In this document: piece after piece, positions 33,726 to 46,324 of the stretch
Layout of the letters: each line of letters opens with the position of its first letter
Position numbering within the stretch: position 1 is the first letter of the stretch
Assembly (NCBI GenBank): GCA_963678705.1
Contig: OY783214.1
Coordinates: forward strand, 13,888,001 to 13,952,000
Reading direction: 5' to 3'
DNA from: Panorpa germanica
Taxonomy: Eukaryota > Arthropoda > Insecta > Mecoptera > Panorpidae
Length of the DNA: 64,000 bases
Notes under the pieces: model-generated
The model's database searches: none
What the model was told of the DNA's origin: nothing
The model's input: only the letters and a program-made list of their open reading frames with translations
Translations under genes and position numbers: made by a program

Positions 33726-36696
33726 TCTACATTATTTATCACTGATAATTTTTATATTTAAACTGTATTTATAAACTACAGTATTGAATATTTCGGTGAC
33801 ATATGAGGTGACATATGAGCATATTTGTCTATATATCAAATAGCTCTTTTTTCTCAATGTTGTGGTTTTTCTCACCGACCTTGACTTTACTTGAACCAGT
33901 TTTCTAGAACCAATCCGGTTTAAATATGCATATCTTTATTATTACAAAACTTATTAAACAATTAAACCAAAACTTATCAGGTGATAATTATTAGTAACGG
34001 CACTATATCCGATAGTATTGATCAATTAATCGATTATATGTAATACATACTTAAACTAATTTGATATGTTTTTAGAATATTGTACAAACAAATTGATTTC
34101 CTGAACTATTTTATTTATTTCTTTATGTAAATTTGAAAACCTGGTACAGACAACGCATCATCATCATTCTCATCTTCATCATCTTCAACCATCTGTCTGC
34201 ATCTAATTTTAATAGTTTTAAAAATACTTTCACAAAATTTATTCCATTAAATAAAACGTTTGTATCGTATTAACATTTTAAACGTCTTGATACTTAATGA
34301 AATTTAATTATTCGTTACTAAAACACAAGTGAAAACTACGAACCGTGGATTACGAGTGATTCATCTTTTAAGATAGAAAAGATGTTGAGTTCTAAGTTAT
34401 CAAGCGCTGAGATGGATGCACATAAAGATGTATGGGCATATAGTACAGGTAGATATGTGTATGTATTAGTATGGGAATTACTAAGTAATGCCTTTACTCC
34501 AAGCCAGATTCCAAGTCATAACTCGGCATTGAGCATTGAGATGTCACTTCATAGATACTCGAATACGTTGGAGCCTGGGAAATTGTGATTCAAATAATGC
34601 AAATTAATGTATATTCCATTATATTATACTACATTTAATATTAGAAATAATATTTTTACTTTAATTTATGAGAACGAGCGAAAGAAAGGAAAGAAGCAAG
34701 CGGTAAATTATTGAATACATCATTATTAAATTATTATTTGAATCAATTTCTTATAATTATAGAATTCTTAACTTATTAACTATGGTCAATGATATCACAT
34801 CGTTTGGAACTGTTTTCGAAGTGTGGTTGTCAGTTTGATTACTTTCCCGTTAATAAAGTAACGTGTATTTACGGTTTATTAAACATAAAAATTTCTTTTA
34901 TGTAAACTTTGCGATGTATTGAAACAAAATTCTATTTCTATTCCCACTCATTGTTTTAATATTCTTTCTTTAATTTTCTTTAAATAAAAACGAAAATTAA
35001 GTTTTTATTTAAAGAAAAGGCATTTATTGTCATATTTATGTTTCAATTTGAGTTTAGTTAATTTAGTTTGTGCACATGCGTTGTAATATAAATTTTGACA
35101 GTTCGACAGTTGGGCAAAATTGAATGTGAAATAATTAAAATTGCTTGTTTTTAACAATTAGTAACAGAAATTGTTCTCATGCATTTTAAATTATACTCTA
35201 TAGAATAGTAAATTGTTTTTACTTCATTTTTGTCAATTGAACTTCTTTTAAAAATAAATTATACTGCATTTTGACAGATTGTCACATTTTGGAGGGTATA
35301 ATATAATACAGTTTCTTTTAATTTAGTATTTTTAATTTAAAAATATTTAAGGATTGATTATAAAAACATTTCCAGATTCAAAGTTTTGTTTAGGTAAAAC
35401 ATTACAAGTATTTAAGGTAATATACATGTTTTGTGTTAAGCGAGTTTTTATTTATAAACGGTAAATTATATACTTATAAAAATGTCTAATTCTGAAATGA
35501 GGTTAAAATAATATTATTAATAAATAAATCTTATGTAGTATACGAGTAGTATATAGAAAATTAGGTTGACTAAAGAATTACATAAAAAGCTGAAATGAAT
35601 ATCTAAAACAAAATATATTTTTTTGCTTTTTCACTTGAATGTGAAACTGTCTGTACTGTAATGTATTACAATTCTCCAGACCGTAGCAACGAAGTACGGT
35701 TCAACATTTCAGTTTACTTTCTTTGCAAACAAAACAATATTAAACAAAACAATAGAATTGAATTAATCTTCAACAAAAGAAGGTCGTCCTTGTCTATGTC
35801 GTTGTTTCAAGTTTCAACCAGCCTGTATTATATTGTAGTGTAGTTTAGTTTAGTACCGTTCCCGGCATCTCTTGTAAAGTGTTCACTCAAATTTCTCAAT
35901 CTCCCATACTGCAAATTCACTCAGTTACATCTTGAGAGAGTTTTGGATATTCTTCTCTTCATGACACCACACCTAAAGCAATGGTAACAACCAGGTAATG
36001 GGATTGTGTGATAACACAAACAGGATATAAAGAGCACGACATTAAATACTACCGCAATCCTGTCGCAGGTGTGATACTATATCCAATTAGAAAATAAGGT
36101 ATTTTAGACATAAGTCGTTTTATATTAAAAAAATGTTTTTGTTTTGAACTATCGGTACTGTTTTCTTCTTAATTTTACAACATTTCTATTTAATTTATTA
36201 ACTTCTGATATGTGCTTAAAAGAAATTTAACCTGCTAAACTTCGATCCAATTTCTTAATAGATAAATTCATATAAATTGCTAATTTAAAAACTGAAAATA
36301 TTTTATATACTTCAACATTTTCTTACTTCAATCCTTCTCTATTCCTCAATATCTTTAAGACAAATAAAAGCTCAATTGGCTTCAGAATATAAAACCCTTC
36401 ATATAAAAACAAATATTGTTTTCGTATCATTTTAGTTTTTGATACGGATTATGACAAGAGGGATTACTCTTGATCTCCCGAAGCCCATCGTCTCCGGAAA
36501 ATATTACAGACAAAGAAAGGATGAGGTAGGGGGAACCAGCGTTGTATACAAGTTCGCAGTAGACAATTTCCCCATCCCTTATCCTGAAATCATCCCTTAA
36601 GATATTATTCAAATATAATATGCTTTATACTAGACTTAAATCAATGCCAATATGTCTAGAGGAGAAAATAATGACAAACAAAAAAAGCAAAAATAA
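33726..36696. other. Non-coding stretch
   Basis: An imperfect ATC/TTC microsatellite at 34158-34190. A minus-strand frame of 61 codons at 36427-36612 has a mixed composition but no recognisable domain or splice context. Confidence 0.45.
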
Positions 36697-36704
36697 TTCT
36701 AAAT

Positions 36705-37659
36705 CAGGGGTCCCCAAGCAAACAACATTAGAAGCGGTAGGTCAGCTACTGTGTTGGGTTGAAAGAATGGTTCCCTTTTCTATAATATTCTGAAAGATTA
36801 AGGCGAAGTTTTCAGAAGTTTGAAAAATATTAAGTTAAAATTGCAAGCCGAGATTGTTCCTCATATATAAAAACTACAAAGACGTGTTCTCGAACCTCCT
36901 TATTCATCATCTTGTTCGATCGTCCAGTTAATTATCGACATATTTAATGTCTAATGTATGTGAAATTATATCTTCTATCTGATACTATACTCAGATAACT
37001 CATAAGTGAAACCAAACAAAATTATAATGCAGAAACTTGTCAAATAATGCTTGAGAATTTGAAACTTGAAAATCGATTTCATAGTAATCTCGAACATAGT
37101 ATTCATAAATAGTAGTGTCTAACTAATGAACTGGACAATTGATGTATTCCATGATTGATAAACTTTGTAATTCGTTATATTTTTAACATAAAATTTGGCA
37201 TTAAAAACATTGGAATAATAAAATAAAGATGAGTTATTTTTTTATAAAAAGCCGTGTGTTTTCTTTAGGTGTTCACAACCTGCATAGATTATAAATTTGA
37301 AACACATAGAGACAGTTTTGTTGTCAAAAAACAAAACAAAATCATGTTCACACTGAACAGACTGGTTTTGTTTTTAGTGTTTTTCTGTGTGCCCCATAAA
37401 AATTATAAACATGATAAACAATAACTGACAACCACAAAAAACAAAACAGCATGTTCAAAGCAAGCAGACTAAAAAATAACTACAAACGTGTTTTCCTTTG
37501 ATGTTTGAAGAGAAAAATGTTTTAAGAACTGCCTCTTTGGTGTAAACATTGGTGTTTTTGTTCGTGTTTTATTGAACTGTTTCTCTAGTCATCTAGAAAT
37601 AAATTAACTCCTAAAACAAGAGTGAAGAATAAAAGAGGACCGTTCTTTGGGTATCCCTG
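36705..37659. mobile_element. Non-autonomous hAT element with perfect 8-bp target duplication
   Basis: Left end CAGGGGTCCCCAAGC and right end (complement) CAGGGATACCCAAAG are imperfect inverted repeats of hAT type. TTCTAAAT is duplicated exactly at 36697-36704 and 37660-37667. No transposase frame is visible in the 955 bp. A repeat shared with 19165-19260 and 37905-38060 lies inside (36995-37150), and two direct repeats of about 40 bp around AACAAAACA-CATGTTCA lie near 37327 and 37436. Confidence 0.85.
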
Positions 37660-37904
37660 TTCTAAATAATGGAACGCACAACTCATAAGTTATATTTTAT
37701 TCAAATGCTGATTTTCTGTTTGTTTTGTAGTTGGATGGATTATCTTGTTGTATAGAACTACATGATAAGAATAATAAAATCTAGACAAAAAATTCACTAA
37801 GAACTAGGAAAGGGTTCTAGACAACGAGTACTAGTCTTTATAAGTCTTATGTCGATAAAAACTTGAAAACGCGATATTTGGTTACTTCTATAGCGATCGT
37901 TCAG

Positions 37905-38060
37905 TTCATTTTACGTACCATCTAATTCAATACCTACATAACTCATAAAATTATAATGCAGATAAACTTGGCGAATATCACTGCAATGTATACAATTGAA
38001 TTTTGTTTTCGTCGTTTTCTCAAAATTCTATATTCGAAGTTGTCAATAACTTTGTTAATA
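37905..38060 (+). repeat. Interspersed repeat U, copy 3
   Basis: Carries AACTCATAAAATTATAATGC, AGATAAACTTGGCGAATATC and ATATTCGAAGTTGTC, matching parts of 19165-19260 and 36995-37150. It lies 250 bp outside the hAT that holds copy 2. Confidence 0.45.
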
Positions 38061-40789
38061 AATAATTCAGAACTTTAAAAAATGTGGTAAAATAATACCT
38101 GTATATCAATTACAATTTTACTGAAGTCTCCACCATATTTTTGATGCTTCTTTCCTTTCAAATAAATATAACACGTTCACATATATGTATACAGTCTTAC
38201 TTAAAACAAATTACTTGTCTACCGATTTTTTTATAGCCAGAAGCAAAATGCACAGCAGCTCTCACAATGGTAAATGTAGTATTCTACAACTTAATAAATA
38301 GGAGACTCAAAACATTGGCGTCAGCAGAATCCTAAGAGGTCAAAAATATGAATACATACAGTCAGTCAGTGCTTTCTCTTCTCTGTTGAACGTTTTTAGG
38401 TGAAGTAGGAACAGAACAACTGCAGTGAACGTCAAACGACCGTGCAGCGACAGAGCAAGACCAGAGAAGTGGTAATTATAGACGCCACAGTGTCCACGCA
38501 TTTTCATTTCTGATGTTAAGAGCTTGTAGCCAGCAGATGGATTTGCTAGATTATATTTATTTAAATTTTATTATGTGTATTGAAATACCGGATGTATATG
38601 AAAAGAAAATCTCTTTTATTAAAGAATAAATTATATTCTAATCATCAATTCTAAATATAATCATTTAAATAAGCTAAAATAATGAGGCTGGCCTAACGTC
38701 AGAAAGACTGGCGTACTAGCTAAAAATGTAAAAGTAATTTGTAATTTAAAGAATTATAAAACGAAAAGTTATAAACTTAAAGTGAAACATTACTTCATGG
38801 TTATATAGTTAGATATAGATGGCGACAGTGTACTAAAAGGACAATCGATTAATAAATTTGTACTAGCACTCCATGTTTTCAAATATAAAAACGTTCATAA
38901 CTTTGGACACGATTGAGCTATTTAAACCATATAAACTTTAGGAGTGAGATAAAGGTTCAAGCTTTGTTTATAAATAAATCATTAATTAATATATCAATTA
39001 TTTTTATGCCTGCATTCAAGGATATGCGTTTCATATTTTGCGTGGATGAAAGCTTAAAACGTAGATACGTTATTCATCTAACGGTTTGCAGCTTTAGATT
39101 TGGATTCGCGTTTATAGTTACTTACATAAAACGATTTAAACATAAAAAAACATGGTTTTTCTAACATAGTCATCTATATTTCGCGAATCAAAAATGGCAA
39201 GAACCGTTTCACCTTAAACAAAAAATGAAGTATAAAAACAAAATGTAGCTACATTCTTTCTAAAACAGAGCTACCCTTTCGGCGGGACCTACCAAGATTT
39301 GTGACGTTCTAAAAGAAATGGGTCTTACTTTAGTGATTTGTGGATTTGTTGAAGCAGAGACAGGGTTCTCAGGGAGCGGGAGGGATCAACTTTAGATTTG
39401 TGGCGTCTAAGGGACTTTGGGAATAAAGATGAAGAGGGGTTTATTATTAGAAGACCCTAAAAACTGGTTTATTGGGTGCTGTAAGACTGCAAGTCTTCAG
39501 GATTAAGAAAGGGAGAAGAAGGGACTTTGTTAGTTCGAGTTAGGGCTGAAACTGTTAGTCGTTATTTTACTATAAAAAAAACACTATTTAAGTGTTAAGA
39601 GAAAATACTTAATATATTTTTATCCTAAGCTGTACAATGTAGATAAATTACTGCAGTAATAAAATCATTGACTTTTATTATTGTTTATTTTGTACTGACT
39701 GAACCAATTCCTGCCCTAATACTGTACCCAGGGATGTAGTGGAAAAGCACTATTTACTAAACTATAATGCGTGAACATTTTCAACTTGAATATCAATTTT
39801 TCAAACCAAATTTCTCTTACAAGTAACTACAGCCCTGTCTTGTCTAAATATATCGGTGCGTTTGGTCGTTTCTGTATCCCAGTTTCCCGTTTATTAGAGA
39901 TAAGAGTTTAAACGTTTTAATGTTCGTTTTTATTGACAAATAAAGCTAAATATGTGTAAAATTGAATTACCGAAATAAACATTACAAGAAGAATAGGAAC
40001 ATAAAAATTAAGAGCTGATAAAGCATATTAAATTAATTGGAAAAAATTTATTGAAATGTGCCAATAAGTTGTCTTAGTATTTTAGCAATTTGTGTCGAGG
40101 TGAATATGTGAATTACATCGCTGCCTAACAAATGTTTTATTATATTTTGCATATAGATATTATAACACTCAACCGGAATCGAACCCTGAGATACATTCAT
40201 CCTAAAAATCTTTTTAAATAATGTTTTTGTCAAAATAAATTTACGATCAAACAGCGTTCGAAATTATGCAAACTACATTTAATTTATTCCCAATTAAAAG
40301 TGTTTTTTTTAAAATATCACAGATTTGTGAAATTTTGTCAACATTAGAAAGTTAATTATAAAACCATATAGAAATAGAAATAAAAAAAATAAACATTATT
40401 GTCAATTTGCTATTTATTAATTATTAATTCAATTTATAGACATAAGTTATCTAGTTAAGAAGTTAATTTGCATATTCTGCAGGAAGTACGACTAGAGTTG
40501 GTTCCTTCGCTCGACCGGTTTGCTCAGCTCCTCGGCTCGACGCTTAGTGCACGAGCACTCAAAGTCGAACTAAATGTAAATGTGAAAGTCTAAACACACA
40601 GTTCTAGAAATTTACAGAGAGATTAACTCAATGTATTAATATTATATTCATGTAATAAAATATGTATTATTTTTATATTAAATTGTGTGTAACCCACATT
40701 GAAGCTAAAAACTCAAATCAATGGCAGGCAAATGGTAAAAGCGTTCACCGAATTTAAACAAGGATTTTTTCTCGTGGGTTTAACGTTTA
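38061..40789. other. Non-coding stretch
   Basis: Less AT-rich patches at 38230-38480 and 39290-39545 and a GC-richer one at 40485-40570. None holds a recognisable gene. Confidence 0.45.
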
Positions 40790-41180
40790 TCATCCGATGC
40801 TTGTGAACTCTTTTTTTAGGAGACGTTTTTCTAATTTTCGATTGTATGTATATTGCTTTTTTTTATTTTATTTCAGTATTGCTGCATGTTTTAGCTATGC
40901 ATAATACGTCACAGAAGAAATAAGTAACCGAGAATATTTTATCTTTTTAGTAGTAAATGACGTATCACACACGCGATTGTATCGTCGGATGTGGCGTTGG
41001 ATTTCTTTAATAATTAAAGAGACAACATGATTTTTTTAATTGTTAATATCTCCTAAAATATAAGGAGTTATTAAACATAATTGGACATTTGAGATTGTGG
41101 TAGCCAGCATTATCAATATATAGTTTCATTTTATAGAAATTAGGTCATAATTCACAAGCCCATTGCCTAAAATGCGCTAT
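40790..41180 (-). repeat. Unclassified interspersed repeat R, copy 1 (unoccupied)
   Basis: Minus-strand match to 55327-56110 without the hAT. It contains CGTCACAGAAGAAATAAGTAACC and TAGTAAATGACGTATCACAC (plus strand) and a TAATTAAAGAGACAACATGA block. Confidence 0.7.
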
Positions 41181-42702
41181 ACAGAAGATGGTCAAAAGAA
41201 AGGACGATATTCTTCACCTAAGGTCGATCACATACTGCAAGCAGATTTTCTCGGTACGGGCCATGGGAACTTATGAAAAAAAAAGTATTTCTTCTTGTCA
41301 CAACTCTGATGTAATGTACACATTAACATTAATATATATTTTAATTGCAACTAATTACCTTATTCAATGTTTATAACTTCATAACCATTTACCTTATAAA
41401 TTTCGTGTCAAACACTAAACATTCTTAAATTTTTGCTTTGATACAAAATTGTAAAAGCACTTGTTCTTTTGTATTTTACTAAACCAAACATTTTGTCATT
41501 CAATCTATTATAACACGAACCTCGAAAGGTTTAAATAGTATGAAATAGAAGATATATAGCGATCATAAAATAAAAAGAGACATAAAGATTATATTTAAAT
41601 ACTTTAAAAGCTGAAACGCATATACGTATTTTAACAATATCTCCTTTTAATATTTAAATCAAATAATCATTTCTGCAACCATTAGCGTAGAAGTGAAGAA
41701 ATCGATAGTGAGGAGGGGTCCATAAAATTAATAATAAATATGATTATTTTGATAGCGAAGAGAATATAAGAACACTAGAGTCCGTTCGCGATTAAAAGAA
41801 AAAATTAAATTGTCCAAATAAATAAAATTAAAAACTTCTTTAATATCAGTTGGTTATAATTCTTCCTGTTTAAAAAAGGGTTAAAAAAAATTTCTCGACA
41901 ATATGGTGAATAAGTAAAAGATGCTTTAGGTGTCTCTTTCTTAGGCTAAGGCTGCACTGCGAAGAATCACAGCGTGGAAATATTAATAACAAAACTATAA
42001 ATAATAATTTCAGTGCGGCTTTTTAATCAGCAGACTGCATGCATATGATATAATATGACCCAATGTATTACAGAATTACGGACTTATTTCCGCGCAATTT
42101 TTATTCGCAGTACAGTCTTTCCCTAAGAAAGAATTTTTTCGATCAATTTTTTTGTAACTTCGGTGTATAATCTTCAAAGAAATCTTGCAATTTCTTGCAC
42201 GTCACTGCCTGTATCTTAACTTTTAAAAACCAGAGTTTATTCTAAAGATATTCTATTTCATTTTACACTCTCTCTTTCTAACCACATGCTATCCATATAG
42301 GAACGATTACATTCAGAAAATCATTGTTGCTTTTCAAATATCGAAACGCTTACTTTGTACATTAAATGTTTGGTTCACTCGTTTCTTTACAATTATTCGT
42401 GCAGCGTGTATGGATTTGAATAGCGATTATTTTCTATGACCTATTGATATATGAGTATGATATACGTATGCTGTAAGAATATAACAGGATATACGTCTAA
42501 ACTTATTTCCAGACATTACTTGTGTAGTGAGAATGCCTTACGACTAAATGTTATCTAACAATAAAAATAAATTGTATATATTTATAAAAAAAATTATTGA
42601 ATTATTTTTTTTATGCAAGTCAATAACATTTTATTTATAAGCTAATAAAAAACACTTTAAATGAGAATAACGCTATACATATCAGACTACATATACATAC
42701 AA

Positions 42703-42850
42703 AGCCCCACTGTTGATAAATCCATATGATTTTTAGATAGTACTAACCTGCAAACGATATGTGACAAAATTTCATGACATTCGGACTATTGGTTTAAGAG
42801 TCACAGTGGTTTTACTGACGCTACTTTTAAAATTTTCGAAACAACGGAAA
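42703..42850 (+). repeat. Interspersed repeat T, copy 3
   Basis: CCCCACTGTTGATAAATCC, ATATGATTTTTAGATAGTAC, ACCTGCAAACGATATGTG and CAGTGGTTTTACTGACGCTA, collinear with copy 1. Confidence 0.65.
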
Positions 42851-44451
42851 CGTCACATAACGTTGTATATTAGGTAAAATCGTTTAGGTAACAGGCAACT
42901 TTTAAAATGTTAGATAAGCCTTAAATACACGTAACTATATTTACAGGAATATTAGTATACTCTCAACAGCAACACAAAGTGTAGATATTTCAAAACGTGA
43001 CGTCAGTTGGCTTTAAAAATTACGTAGCGTTTGTCCCTTTAATTTTCGTGTCCCGATAAACTACATTTTAGAATAAATAATATATTTTATAATATCGTGA
43101 CTAATTAAACGACTAAAAACAATACTCAATTGCAAAATAAAACTTACTTGTCAATATCTATGAGCAAACCTACTTTAGGGTGATGTTACTTTTCAATAGA
43201 ATAGTATTTTAGGGGCAGAAATATTACGGTCAGTAAAATTGTGAAAGAATGACAAGGGTACCGTCCTGGACCAGGGATTCTAGTAATAATAAACATATCT
43301 CAATTATCACAATAGACAGACATCTCTGATTTCTTGTTTGTGTAAAATATTTAGTATTTCTTCTAACCGTAATGATAAAAATGTATTTTTTTTTAATTCT
43401 TATAAACATAACACATCTGTTACAATGTAATAGAAAATTGAAATAATTTCATTCTTACAACAATACACATTCCTGAATTTAATTTAATTAATACATTATG
43501 TTACCTAATTAATACCTCGCGTTATTTTCATGACTAGTTTTATATTTTGTTGTAAAGGTAACAGTTAGAACAGGGGTTATGAACACAAGACAGCGCCGAA
43601 AAATTTCTGAAAGCGGTATCAGTGCTACACCTATACTAAGCTTTCGCGAGAAGATTGATAACATTTAAAAGGGTTAAACTTATATTGTTTACAATTCTTC
43701 TAGAGAGTATACTATTAAGTGTAAAGTTTTTATTACAGATAGGTTTACAGCCTCTGGTGTGGATTTAAAGAAAATACTCGTATAACAATTAATAAATTTA
43801 ATGAGCTCTTAAAAATAAATTGGGTTTTATAAAGTAATTTCAAACTTACAATTTCGCTAGATACTAATTTGGGCCATAACTATTTCATAACATTTTTCAC
43901 ACAAAAGGTTAAAATGTTGATATTCTACCAATGTTAAAGATCACATAGAATTAACTTTTAGTAACTGTACCATAAGTACTTTGATATTATTTATTGTGTG
44001 TATTGTAAAATTAAGAAAAGAGCAATATTTACAGTTATGGATGCAGTAAACAGGAATTATGTAACATTGTTGTAGCAGATATATTTGGGACGTTCGCGCA
44101 CTGTCTTAAGATAATTTTATTTTAAGGCATTCGTATCTCCAGTGTGTAGACGCCCTTGGAACTATAACCGAAGAAGTGGGGTGCATTCTCTCAAATGTGG
44201 TACAATTATCTTAGGAGTAATGTGAATTTAATATACACACACATAAATATTTTAATTCTCAATGAAATTCTATTTATATTTTGTCCAGGATCCGGTGAAG
44301 GTTTAATCCGGCCGTGTATCACAATATAATCTTGGATAAAAAACTTTATTAACGACAGAAAACATATATTTATGTAAAAAGTAACTTATGTAACCTTCTA
44401 TCACATAAAAAAATTATTTAGACGATGATCAACTGGAAATAAACAAAAGAA

Positions 44452-44557
44452 ATGAATTCGATATTCGAAAACATGCGCATATTCCAATGCAACATTTCAA
44501 AGTGTAAAAATTTCAAATCAATCGACCGACTACTTTTCGAGCAGACTATTTTTATAA
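44452..44557 (-). repeat. Fragment of the Helitron-like family
   Basis: Minus strand shares CTCGAAAAGTAGTCGGTCGA and TTCGAATATCGAATTCATTTC with the 3.4 kb element. Both termini of the element are missing. Confidence 0.5.
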
Positions 44558-44728
44558 GTAAAGCTTACGAATATCGTTGCATAAATGTGTGTAGTGATAA
44601 AGTATCTATGCTTATATTCAACCGCATTTAATTAAAAAAAAAAGTGTTATATGTAAATATAATAATGTTTAAATCCATTTAAAATGTCTACTTAATTTTC
44701 GAGTAAGTATTAAGTGGCTATTTTATTA

Positions 44729-44767
44729 TTAGAGCTAAAGGGGTTTAATAAAGCCCCCTAGTTCTAA
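44729..44767. repeat. Short near-perfect palindrome
   Basis: TTAGAGCTAAAGGGGTTTA pairs with the complement of its right half (TTAGAACTAGGGGGCTTTA) almost without loop. It could be a relict of a foldback element or a DNA cruciform. It is followed by no A- or T-run that would suggest a terminator. Confidence 0.5.
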
Positions 44768-46315
44768 AGAGGCCGCACGTTTGCTTCTCATTCCATAACC
44801 CTTTGTTTCAACAGAACTAATTAAAAGATTTAACACTTTCTAGAAGTGGACGTTAATTGCACACTATGAATATAATGTTCATTTAACTCCACATAAAATT
44901 ATACCAAAACCAAACCGAACATAAAAGCACTGGAAGTAGAACCAACTTTAATGTAAAGAGAAATGGATTCTCATTATTTGATACGATCAACCAAGAAAGT
45001 GTTAACGCTGTAAAGGAAGGCGCGTGGGATAACGGAAGAAAGGGGGTGAGGTGTTATGTGTCCTAACCAATTAACGCGTAAATACCGTCATTAAGATCTA
45101 ACCCCTATCTCACTTTATTATAAAAGTTTTACCAAAAATTAAATACTCTTATTACGAGTTTACTTATTATTATTTTCAATAGTCAGCCATATTTGCAACA
45201 TAAAATAAAATTAAAATATCGTGTTCTGTGATCAACGTGTTAATCTATCTTATTTTATTTTATTGCAGTTAATGTAATTTGTACCCCAAAATGTATTTAT
45301 TTATAAATATAGCCACTCTAGTTGTACAGGAAATTTCTATTCAAAATATAGCTTATGGTGAAAAGTATGTATGTATGCAAAACTAATAAACACGTCATTA
45401 TGGAACTACTAATCCTATTGCATTTCAGTTAATGTTATAGTAAATTTGTATTTATAAATTTAATAAACATTTATTACCCAATTTATCAATGATACAATGA
45501 TATGATTTAAATCTCAAACATCAACTTTAACATGTTTTTACATGTATATGAAAATAGAAGATGCTGATATTAAGGCATTTAAAATGCAACAGATTTATCA
45601 GATTTTGAGGTTATATTCAATTTTGTTTTTATAAGAAACCGCAAGAAACATTTTGATTCTTTCGGAATACAATTCAGTCCTTTTTTATTATAATGAAGGA
45701 GTATTAGAGAGAATACGCAAAAGTGACTTTTATTATTCAATGTAAAATTAATGTAGTAGATACGTTCAGAAGTAAATGCTGCATAATATGTTATAAATTT
45801 AAATAATGGGGACAGTACATGAACAATGAAATATGTCATTTTGTAAATGTAAATGTAGTGAGCAATAATTAACTAAGGCACACTAAGCACCTACTCATTT
45901 TCAAAATAAAATAAACTGAAACACTTAACGAACTACATTCCTATTAGACAGTGGCAATAAAAGAACATTACTAATCGTTAAAAGACTCTCATCCCATTCT
46001 CTCATTTTGTTAAAGAGTTGCACGTGCTGCGGGACAAGAGTTATTCACATGTGACGACAACAAAGGTTGTTCGAATGGACTTACTATTATACATGATCAT
46101 TATCAAAACAATGCAGGGCCATAACATAGTTGACTTATGAACAATATACAATAGGTTATGGACTTAATGTGTTTCCCATCCGGTAACTGTTAGCACTGGG
46201 TGACCAGAGCACCGAGTATTGTGTACAACAAGTAAGTAAGTACCGCTGCATTCTTTTCGTTATGTACCGTTTACAAAACACATGCAATTACAAACAATAA
46301 CAAACAATAAAAACA

Positions 46316-46324
46316 TCCTACCTT
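46316..46324 (-). other. Splice donor (5' splice site) ending the large coding exon
   Basis: AAG|GTAGGA, with G at +5, overlaps the last codons (L-R-R) and the TAG. No AATAAA occurs on the minus strand in the next 100 bases, which favours splicing over a real stop at this point. Confidence 0.7.

Larger units (their letters stand above)
41181..46317. other. Probable intron and intergenic DNA 3' of the large exon
   Basis: If the donor at 46321 is used, at least the 46 kb end of this block is intronic. Apart from repeat T copy 3, the Helitron-like fragment and the palindrome listed separately, I found no acceptor-plus-coding segment that continues the protein. Confidence 0.5.

Noticed and set aside
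40175..40185. Perfect polymerase III B-box (GGTTCGATTCC) on the minus strand, suggesting a tRNA or SINE
   Set aside because: The flanking bases do not form a T-arm stem, no A-box lies upstream at tRNA or SINE spacing, and no cloverleaf can be drawn.
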